A DNA stretch of 64,000 nt from Limanda limanda. Lineage: Eukaryota; Chordata; Actinopteri; Pleuronectiformes; Pleuronectidae. Of this stretch, positions 28,231 to 39,100 are shown piece by piece. The position numbers and the translations under genes were made by a program. The notes under the pieces are model-generated. The model was not told where the DNA came from and did not search any database. It was given only the letters and a program-made list of their open reading frames with translations. The DNA lies in the NCBI RefSeq assembly GCF_963576545.1, contig NC_083656.1, positions 9,820,346 to 9,884,345 on the forward strand, given 5' to 3'. Every line of letters begins with the position of its first letter. Position 1 is the stretch's first letter.

Positions 28231-30597
28231 GACTCTGTCTATCTGAGCTGTTATCTGCATAAAACACACATTCACATTTTAAAGTATCATCAAGAAACGT
28301 GTTCCTGAGACTCACACACAGCCTGAGGCTCAAGCTGCCATCACTGTGATGCACATTTTATGGAGCTTCATATGGACACATGGTGGTTTCAAACCCTGCA
28401 GCTCTGCTCACATGCTCTTCAGTGAGTTGCCCTCTGCACTGCACCACATGGCCATCCACTCCAGAGGAGGACTCAGGCAGAGAACAGGCAGATGTGCACA
28501 CACACACACACATGCCGGGTTCCGGGGAATTTCCTGGAGCATTTCATGGACAATATGCAACTCGTAGTCAAGCACACAATGTCGCAAAAAGCAAATGATG
28601 CTCAGAAAGCTCAGTTTCATCCTGACTGTGTTTTCAGGCTCAAATGTGATTGGAAATAGAAGAACACTGAAGAGTATTTCCCTGAACTCAATGGCTGATG
28701 TTTTGCCCTTTTTAAGAAGCAAGTGATGTTTGGAGAGTAACAGGCAGTCAAATAAAACTTTCTGTTGGTGCCCTTTAGGACAGAGGGATCAATAATTAAT
28801 CTCAACTTTATGAAAGTTTTTCCAACCCACTTCTGGGTTTTTTTTGTTGAATAAATGTGTTTTAGTGCAAGGTGCTTGGGTAAGTTTAACCAACAAGATT
28901 CAAACACGACTCACATATAAAATACATATAATTTGATTAAAATAGAAAATGCATAGTTGAAGTACAAATAATTCAGTTATGTCGATATCACATTTCACAG
29001 TAAAAACAACTTTTTGTCACCAGTGGGTAGACTACTTAGCTATGATATCTTTAAATAGAGAAAACAATAAACACTCAATAACATTTTAAGCAGCATCCAC
29101 AGTTCATAAATTGTCTTTTTGTACACTGCTGCTGTTATTAATAGACTCCAACTGTCCAAACACACCCACACATTGATACGCACCGACGTGAAGTAAGGTT
29201 TACAAAAATAGTAGTTAGCAGTCGTCTGTCTTCTTCGAGACATCAACGTAAATTTAGACGGATGAAGCAGCTGGACTGTGATAGAGCTGCAACTTAAAGG
29301 CTAATGAGTCAAATAACAGCAAAGAGTGATGAAGAAGAGCATCTGCAGTGTTGTCTGTCGCTCCCCGAAAAAATAAATATTCATAGGTCTCATTCTTGAT
29401 TTATGGCCAGCTCCATCATGTTGTCGAGCGGCACATATGCTTTGGATCAAAACATACAAATCTAAATCTGCGGTGGCAGGTCTGCGATCCATCACGGGAC
29501 AAAAAGCTCCTTTCAAATCACCACTGTCCATTAACGGGGGCATTTCCCAGTGAGAAGGGGTCACATTCCTCCATCTTACTGCTAATAGCTGGCACTATTG
29601 ACAGCAGGGCCCACTTCAGGCATCTGTCTGCCTATCGGTTGCATAATGAGGACGGTTGAAGACTGTCCTGGATGGGACAACGGAGCATAATGAATTATTT
29701 TGTCTCATATCACTGCCTCGAATCACATGAGATCATGTGAAAGTGGCTGCGTGCTCGGTGAGGACATCGGTGCTTTATCGTGCGGCGGGAGGTTTCCTCT
29801 GCGTCCCATTACACTAAGTATTCTGCCGAGAATGGCAATTTGCAATCAAGTGAAAACAAGATAACGCTGATGAATGACTCTGCCGCGGATGTGAGATCGA
29901 AGTGGGATCAGTCAGTTTGTTCATCAGTGTCAGTGAGACGTTTGATTACAGGCAGAGCAGAGTGGGGACACAGGATTTCATACACTCATCTGGACCGTGT
30001 TCATTTGTTATTCCATTCCTAAGGATGGAGAGAATGGAAATCTGCACCCGAACGTCCGTTTAACAACATTTAACACAGTTTTGAAGGTATTTATAGAATA
30101 TCACAAGACCCTTTAAATATCCTGCATAAAAACAACCATTTGAAAATGTATTATAAGGTATTTATCTATTCAAATGAGCAAGGAGATATGCAGAAACATC
30201 TTTTGTTGTGGAGCGTAAAGTATTGTTGCAAGAAGATAAAAAGGATTTTGTTTGTTATGGTGCATCTGAGAGCATAATATTTTTGGACAGAAGAGTCTTT
30301 GGGAGTTGTGAACAAAAATACCCAGCAAAACAGCAGTAATTGTTGTTAGATGACCTTCTGGTTTTTCGAATGATTTATGTTGTTTTCCAGAAAGAAAAAA
30401 CTGATGTTGATTTCTGTATCACTAATGCATTGTAATGAAGGACAGAAACAAACAGAGGCTGAAGCTGAGATGAGGCTCGAGTGATATCGAGGCCTGCATT
30501 GATATTCAAACTCCTGTTCAGCTCAGTTAAAAGGCAAAGTTCACGTCTTCAGTCTGTTACACGACGCTGCAGTGGAGCCATCGTCCTCATCCGTCGC

Positions 30598-30636
30598 TCA
30601 GCTGTTGTTCCTTTGAAGGATCTGATCCAACAGTTT
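30598..30636 (-). CDS. c10orf90: c10orf90 coding exon 10 (C-terminus and stop)
   Basis: The acceptor TTTTGTCAG is followed by 13 codons: KLLDQILQRNNS and TGA. This closely matches the family C-terminus KKxLLDQxLQRN. The coding part is only 39 nt and lies 2.4 kb from exon 9. It confirms that the gene is complete at its 3' end. No canonical AATAAA was identified confidently in the following 600 bases. Confidence 0.93.
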   Translation of the reverse strand, partial: KLLDQILQRNNS

Positions 30637-31665
30637 CTGACAAAAGAAAAACAGGAATAGTCCGATTACTAAAACAAGAAGGGGCAGAATGATGGGTGCA
30701 GGTGACACAGGGGCCCTGGAAACTCAGACAAACAAACACACACACGCGTGATCCTCAGGCCTCGGATGTGAATCACTGTTCTCGTCACCCACACTCTTCA
30801 GGTTTTCAGGGCCGGCTGGGCCCTCTGGCAGGGGCCCATCGCCCCCTGTGTTATCTGCCACAGCAGCAGTAGCAGCAGCAGCGTGGGTGGAGCAGCCGTG
30901 TTTGTCTGCGGCTCGGCTGAATGGTGGCACAGCACCGGAGCCCTCCGCCACTGAAGGGCCTTTTGTTCCCCAGGGGACACAACATGCCTCATACTCTCTG
31001 CACAATGAGGCCGACTGTTCACAGTTTCTAGAAATAATGAGCGAGAGCGTGTAGGGTGTGTGTGGGGGTGAAGGCGAGCGAGTGCAATTACTTTGGCGAA
31101 TAAAACTGATGGTTATTATTTAGCATAGAATAAAAAATACCCCAAACACACACACACACACACTTCACTTGATGAAAATAGAAGTGTTATTTTACTTGTT
31201 GAGCTTCTCATCACACTGCTGGGGAGAGGTGCAAGAAAACTTCAAAAGTTTGTAGACAGCGACCTCTAGTGGAATAAAAAAGTAACAGCAAGGATGAAGG
31301 CAAACTCCTTTAAATCTTAAAGAAACAATGTAACCATAACAAAAGAACAACCTTACAATTCATTTTAAATTGGTATACCTATTTAGAAAATGATCAATCT
31401 ATTTATTTATTTTTATTTTATTTATTTATTTATTTATAAATGGTGGAGAAATAATTTAAAATAAAGATTTTCTTTTATGGAGAATTTTAGTTAATCACAG
31501 GCTGAACAAGTCAAGCAAGAGCAGCAGAGGAACCCAGCAGCCAGCATGGCCTAGTGGATAGAGTGGTCGTCCATCAAGAAGGTTCGGGGTTCAATCCCCA
31601 CTCCTCCCCCACATGTAATATCTTACACTATGTACACTTTTTAAAACAAAAATAATGAATGAATT

Positions 31666-31696
<31 letters not shown>

Positions 31697-34600
31697 TAAT
31701 AAAATATAAAATTAAATTAAATGAATTCTGTGCAGGATGTGCAATGAATAAATGGTTGAAGTCCTGCCAAAATTCCTCCAGAATACGTAAATGTTCACCA
31801 CTTTCTAATTTTTTGCAAGTTTTGGTAAGAATTTGAGCATGTTAAAGCCCTCAAAAAGCCAATTCATTTGCCTGAAAAATAATAATAATAATCCTTACAA
31901 TTTCAATAGGGCCTCACTGTCTGTCAGTGCCTGTCAGTGCTCGGGCCCTAAATATATACTGATACAAAACTGTATGTACACAAATTTGTTGAATCAAAGG
32001 ATTATGAGAGCAGGTAGAGACACTAATGAATGCCTGTAAGCCAGAGATTTAACACAAGATTCTATTGGATATTATTATTTAAGCCGACTTCAACAGAAGA
32101 AACAAATGCACCATCATCCCATCCACGTTCATGAAAAAGTTCAGGCCCGTGCTTCCAGCTCTTTAACAGCCTTTTCAATTAACCAGACCAGAGCTGGTGG
32201 GCAATTTCAAGCCATTATTTTCCACGGCTGTGCTGCTGTGAAGAGAGAAAAAGCTGCATTATTACTGCAGCCCTTTAGTGGTGGTCATTATTGCAAAATG
32301 TTTCACCCTTTGCAGGGTTTAATTGGGCTTGTAGGAGAAAGGTGTGTGATTACTCGCCCAATTGCCTGTGGGTCATATACGCAATTAATTTTCCATTCAG
32401 CATCTCGGGGGGAGTACAGAGCCGACTTCTTTAAAACTGTGGAGAGCGGTTTTCACTTGGTCGCTTATTTTTCATGTATTTGCTGATTCAGGGCATCATT
32501 TCTGCTCATGTGTTTAATAACGTCAGGAGAGAAAAAGCCTGATAGGCAGGAACGATGATTAAATATGAAATGAGGACCACTGGCGCACAAGAGTCAGTTA
32601 CTTCTCCTGTTGTGAGTTTTTGTGATGGAAGAAGAATAAACCTGCTCATGTTGTTTTAGTCATTTCAGTAGAGAAAGATTGTGGTGTATTGGTCTTGCCC
32701 TTTCTGAACTCAGCAGGATAACGGAAAAAAAGCTACAGCACGGATTGCCATGAAAAAAGATTTTTCGTTTATTATTATTATTATTATTATTATTAGTAGT
32801 AGTAGATATAGCAGTAGTAGTAGTACTGTTTTCTTGTCTTTCATCTTGTGCACCTGACTGCAAGCCAAGTTGCACATTGCACACAACTATGGTGTACTAT
32901 CACATGCTGTGTATCTGGCTCCGGTTGTATATTCAATGTATCTCAACATTCATGTCCTTTCTCTAAAATAATTAAAAACTAAATGTTGTGGGTTTGAATT
33001 ATATGTGTGTGTGTGTGTATGAGTATATATGAGAATTACCTTTTTGAAAAGGTCCACCCGCTGTCTGTTGGTCAAACACACCTCCCTGTTCTTCTCTTCA
33101 TCCTTTTTTCTCTTCACCTCTGCAAACCTGCTGTAACAGAAACAATCAGTTTGGGTGTGAGATGCTGCTGGAAAAGAACGATGACTCCTAAAAAAAGAAT
33201 AGCAAGTCCTTTAAAAATACCTTTTATAGATGCATGTGAGTGCTATTTTAATGTTGGGAAACAGTCAATCACTTTCCACAAAACTGTATTCTTTAGAAAT
33301 CTACAGGCTATATCATACCCTCTTATTCAATACGTGGATCTTCCGGGAAGGAAAGTAAACGAGAGAAAGGAAGAAGGAAAAAATATATAATCATACACCA
33401 AAAGTCTTGGCAGGAGAAAAAGGGATAAAGATAAAACTTGCTGAAGAGAGGAGGCGTCTGACAGCACGACGAGGTCAGACATTGAGATGGGACTCACCGC
33501 TTGGATCCAAGCTGCGTCTCTTTCCCGGTAATGACTCTATCTCTGGGTTTGACAGGGTTATCTGGACACACACACACACACACACACACATGCTGACTGA
33601 GTTGAAGGCTCAAAGTGACGGCTCTATAGTTTCATGGTGCTTGAAGACACTCAAGGTTTCCTCTCTTAAAGAAAACAGAGGATCATATTGGAATCTCCGG
33701 AACGAATAACCCAAATTATTTTAATTAAAGGCACAAATTACACCTCTTCTATTTGCATCTCAAGACATTTTTATAAAGTATCATTTTGTATCAGTTCCCT
33801 TGAATATTAATACAAGTAAAGGGTGTCGTCATATATTATCGTGTGACTCTAACCTTGTCTTGAATCTGTCACTTTCCCAGCTGACTTTGACCTACTTGTG
33901 CGTTTGTCCCATTTCAGCCACTAGAGGGCAGAGAGCGCTACGAAATCTCTGTCACAGGTCTTCAAACTCTTCATGGTCTAAATTAATCTCAGGACTCTGA
34001 GTGGGAATCTCTTCAGACTGAAACACTGCATCGAGACTTAAATGCCATTTGAAGGTCACCGAAGTTATTTCCACTGAGACCCGGCGCTGACAATAATAGG
34101 GTTAGGGTTTGAGATATCGTTATTCAATAGAGAAGCACTGGAATATATTGAATATGCACTAAAGCAATTTCTTTCTCATCTTACTTCAAGTATTTATTGT
34201 ATTTTTTGTCATAGCTCCACCTAGAAGATGAATTTGATGTATTTTTCTGCATCTGTGTGTGTGTGGTAAATAGTCCCTGCAGCTGCACAGGCACTATGGG
34301 CAGTACAGTGGGAGAGGGTGGCTGCTGGTTCTCTACCTTTCACAGAGGTGGACTGCACACTGTGGGCTCTTCTCTGCCTGTTAGAGACACCTGATCGACT
34401 GGTGACCGAGCCCGCCCTCATCTTCCTCTCCTGCGACCTTCGCTCCATCTCCTGCAGGCGGCCTTGGGATCGGCGGATGAAGTCGGGTCTGGACCTCTGC
34501 AGCGCTTCCTGACAAAACCAGACACATACTAATAGATACAGCCTCACCATGGCAGAGGGATTTTTCAAGGCACAAATGTTTTTGCTACAAAAATAGTTTA

Positions 34601-36122
34601 ACTACTAAAATCCAAAAACTTTCAGTGTGGATCCAGGAAACTTCTTAAAACTTCTTTAACAAAGGTGTTTTTCTTCCACATTTCTGTTTATTTCCCAGAG
34701 AATAATTCATCTGGATCCAATGAATTTAAATGTGGTTTCATAAGGAGACTCCTGGGCCTTGGCGAAGGTATGCACTCTACTAAGCACCATTCTAGTTTCT
34801 ACTTAACATTCTTGTTTGGAGATTAAAGCCTCAATCCTTTGTTTTGATGTTTTATTGTCTTAAAACTCACCTGTAGAGAAACGGTTCTACGTGACGTCTC
34901 ATGGTCAACGCTCAGCGGAACCACAGCAGCGTGAGGCGTAGTGTGACGCTGGACAGGGATTCCATCGGGATGTGTCTTCATACTTGTCTCTGTTAATACA
35001 AAGGAAGAGAAAATCTGATTTGTCTCATTTACACCTGGTTTGGCTCCAGGTGCCAGACTCTGAAACGCACAGTTGCTCAACAGCCCTCTGGGCCTGCCGT
35101 GACATATTACATCTTGGAATGAACCAAACAGGCGCAGTATGCAAGAGCCGAGGAATTTCACTGTATCAGTATTGATTTAAATAAACTTTAAAGCCCTGAA
35201 AGCAAAGTGTTTCACTTGCAACATTTGGAGTTGATTCTAAAACAGATCAATGTTTTTGCAACATGAGAAAAATTCTGATTATGTATGATGGGAAGAGAGA
35301 AGTAATAATACCTGTATTTCCCTGGAGTGATGGCGCGGAGTCCTTCGGAGGATTTCCATTCGGTGTTTTCTTCTGGCTGAGTTGTCTTTGAAGTTTGATG
35401 TTTGCTATGACGGCCGCTGCGTTGAGGGCGAGCACTTCCTGTGGAGACTGATGTGAGTTGGGATCTGAAACACAAGAGATATTTGATGTAACTGAAGAGG
35501 AAGTAAAAACAGTGACCCTGGCAGCTAAACCCAGGGGCTGATCCAGGGGCCGGATCAGGGGGGCACTGTCCCCTACTGACATCTGATTGGCCCCTGAAAT
35601 TCCCCTTTCTTGGCAGTAGTCATTTTCTGTAAATGAGTCAATTCCTAATGACACTAATAACCACTCTACTGAATCATGCACAGATTTTGGACAGGTAATT
35701 TCTGCCTCTGTTCAAATTGAGGCCCCCTCATGACCCCTTAGGTAAAAAAATCCTAGATCCGCCACTGCCTCTATTGACCCTCCACAAGAAGCCGCCCAAT
35801 TGGCCTCTGTCAGCCGCCAACTGATTTAACACTGTAACATAAGGTCCTGCCTCATCTTGGAGGCTGACTCTATCCAACATTGAATTTAAATTATGTTGCC
35901 TCAGGCCTCGGTAATTAATTGATGATACTCTTAATGGATGTGATTAAAGAATAATTAATAATGTCACGCGGAGGAAAGACATGGTGAACGAAGAAAAGCT
36001 CGCTCAGCAGAAAACTCTCTCTCTCTCTCTCTCCTCATATTATTACTTCACCTGAATATTCAGCAGATGACTGTTTTACCTATATTTTCTTTTCTACTAC
36101 TACTACTGATACAAATCTACTT

Positions 36123-36186
<64 letters not shown>

Positions 36187-39100
36187 TCATATATATACCA
36201 TATAATTACACATTTATACGTTAGGAACATATATATACTCATCCATACATGTATAGGCTACAAAAATACACACATACATACATATACACATATATACACA
36301 TTAATATGTATTTCCACTTTATTTCCACTGTGTTTAGCTGTTTGTGATTCCTCTGCCTCCCCTGTGCTGCCAGTGAGAAGCGGTGCTGGAGAAGATAATG
36401 CATGCAAAGAGATGCGTGGGAAAATATAAAGAGTGAGAAAGCATCTGTAGGTGCTGATGGGGCCTCTGTGTCTGGAGGATGTTATTTGACATCAGCAAGG
36501 ATCTCCGGCGCGAGTGTCAATTGCACTCGCGCTGGAGATAAAGGAATCGTGCAATGAATCATCCAAGTGCGATCTAACAACGCCTATCAATAAGGCATCA
36601 AAGGTGAAAAGCAATATCAAACCTGAGGGCTCAGCCACAGAGTGCTGCAGCGTGTCTAATAACTTCAAGCCAGAACACACAAATGGCACAAAGGAAGTGG
36701 ATATTTAGACAATACAGTCCTTTGAAAATGGAGATTAGAGACAAAGGGATGCCTGTGTGTGCTGACAAGAAGAGTGCGACAGAGGAACCTACCAGGGGCC
36801 TGGATGAGAGTCAGACAGGGAGACGCTCTCCTCGCCGCAGCCTCCGGTGCTGCCACTCTTCCTTCCTCGCTTCTCTTTGGCGTGAGGGTGTGGGCCACCA
36901 GCTGACCTGCTTCTCTCGCTGCCAATCCGGGGCTGATGAAACGACTGTTGTGGTTCACGGGGTTGGTACCGGTCTCTTGTGGAAGCCCAAAGCTCAATTT
37001 CCTGGCAGGCGGCTGGGTCACATTCTCCCAGCTTGGCTCGGTGTGTCCGAACACATTGCCATAGCAGCTCAGTGGTCTCTGCGGCCGGCCCGATCTCTGT
37101 CCAACAGCTTTCGGGGAAATCTCTGAGGGAGTGGGCGATGCTATGGCAGGAGGGCTGCTCACAAAAAGGCTCAGTGTGGACCGGTGTAGAGATCCACCAT
37201 TTCTCTCTGGATCTAAAGCGGCTGGATTTGGTGTTAAAGAGGGGTTTGGCGTCTTAGTGGAATCTACATGGCGGTACGAAGGCCCTGTTGAGTGCTGTGA
37301 ACGGTTTCCCTGATCCCAGGTGTTGCTGTCCTGGTACCCTCCCTCTGTGTAGCTGTGTCTGTACCCTGGGGGTCTCGCTACAGAGCCCACCTTGGCTGGA
37401 CTGTAGCTCTCCCTGTGCTCTGTCACTTTGATGATGGTAGCCTTTCTTCTCTGGACCACTGTGTCCAGACCCTGGCTCGCTGGTGGCGTACCTACGCTTG
37501 TGGTGCTTGGAGCAGGGATGGACGTCACCCTCTGCTCCGTCACTTTGACTATGGTGGCCTTCCTCTGCACTGTGAAATGCCTGGAGTTTGGATCCATGGG
37601 CTGGTGGGTCGGGGGCGGAGAACCACACAGGGAAGAGCGACCGGAGCTGGGCAGACTGGCAGATCTGCTCACTTTCCTGGAGGATATGGTGATGGAGGAG
37701 AAGCCAGCTTTGTTCTGAGGGATGAGTGTGGTCACGGCAGAGCTCGTCTGGATGTGTGCGGGCTGCGAGCTACTGTTGGACCTGAGCAGCGGGACTGTTG
37801 CCCTTATCGGCTGAACACAGTTTGTCCTATGTAAAGAAGTATGGGGCTTGTATGTCTCTGCGCTGCTCGTCCCTTGCGTGAGAGTTTGCGTTCTGTAGGG
37901 TTCAGTGGAAGTCGTCCGATGCAGAGGAGAATACTTGAGGGGCTGTACGCTGGTGGTTTTCATCGGGGGGGACTTTCCGTTGGGATCTGAGCTGGTCCCT
38001 GAGGGGAGCTCGATGGAGCGGCTGTATCCAGGGAAAGCTGACGCCCTGACAGTATTCCAGCCTCGCCTCAGAGCCTGCCAGCCCAATGGTCGGCTCCCTC
38101 CGTTAGGGGGACAGCTCTGTGTTACTGGCACCTATAGCATGTGGATACAAAAAGATTAAAACTGATAAAGATCCTTAATTGCGCACGAAAACCCCCAACC
38201 ACATTATATCTCATTCTAAACGGTTTCACTTCTTCACTTGCCAATTTGAGCTGCTGTTTACAAGCTGCAAATACAGAAAAACACAACCTCATGAGATATT
38301 GACATAATGACAAGCATCTAATGCTACATTTCAGCAGCGGGTCAGCTGTCTTTCTTCGGGGCTTTGCTGTTTGTTCTTAAGTCAGATGACTCTTCCCATG
38401 CGTGACACAGTGACTGCCCCAGTAGCAAAAGAAGTAGCATCAGGCAAAGCTTGCACACAGCGTGACTTATCCCTCCCAGAATAACAATGAGACTCTATGC
38501 CTCGATAGAAAGTGAGATGCAAAAAAAAAAAAAAAGCTGCGATTCTGATGGTGTTTTGTGGACAAACACAGATTCGCCCCTGTTGTAATTGCCTACAGGG
38601 GTTTCCAGTGTGAACCCCGTTGATACCTCAATTGATCAAAGTTGCAAAAAACATGCCAGCAATCAATCATTTGGAAGCATGAGTATGAGATCTCTTATTA
38701 CTTGCATGTGAGAAGGTGTTTATGTCTCATCACTGCTCTGACCAAATAACACCTTTAGGTCTGAAAACCATTGCAAGTAGCTGATAACAACATTCAACTT
38801 ACCCAGAAGAGATAGAAAAAACTATTTCATTATTCAACAGATTCCTACTGTAAACCACCAAGCAAATATTTGCGCAAATCCACCCTTTGAATAATTAAAA
38901 TACGATTTTGTCAATTGCACCAAATCTTACAGCAGTTAGACAGCAAAAATCAAAGCAGCAGATTAGAGTTAAATCTTGTATCAGCCAATATATTTTGTTT
39001 GTGATCTGCACCACCTCTTGCTCATTATGCATTCCCTTAGGCACATGAGGCAAGGAACCCATTTTAAAGAGCACAGAAGCTCTGTGATCTGTGATGATCC

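Larger units (their letters stand above)
26883..30597. other. Intergenic region between adam12 and c10orf90
   Basis: This region holds the adam12 5' side (to about 27350), then AT-rich sequence with a CA tract at 28184-28228. The right-hand part must include the c10orf90 3' UTR running leftward from 30597, whose end I cannot locate. No other gene is supported. Confidence 0.55.
30637..33039. other. c10orf90 intron 9
   Basis: The longest intron of the gene (2.4 kb). It contains an ATTT-rich tract at 31396-31440, a tRNA-derived SINE-like unit at 31532-31612 followed by an A/TA tract to 31699, a candidate conserved non-coding element at about 32110-32500 and a compound trinucleotide repeat at 32767-32825. 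Confidence 0.6.
35465..36792. other. c10orf90 intron 4
   Basis: It contains a hAT-type MITE at 35532-35767, a CT tract near 36017-36033 and a CA tract at 36128-36184. No exon is seen. Confidence 0.6.

Noticed and set aside
31536..31612. A tRNA gene
   Set aside because: Pol III boxes are present but the acceptor stem does not pair and the anticodon arm is too short, so a SINE-like unit is more likely.
36683..37834. Plus-strand frames of 92 to 159 codons opposite C10orf90 exon 4
   Set aside because: They are antisense shadows of a well-supported coding exon; the minus-strand frame has matching splice phases and family motifs.
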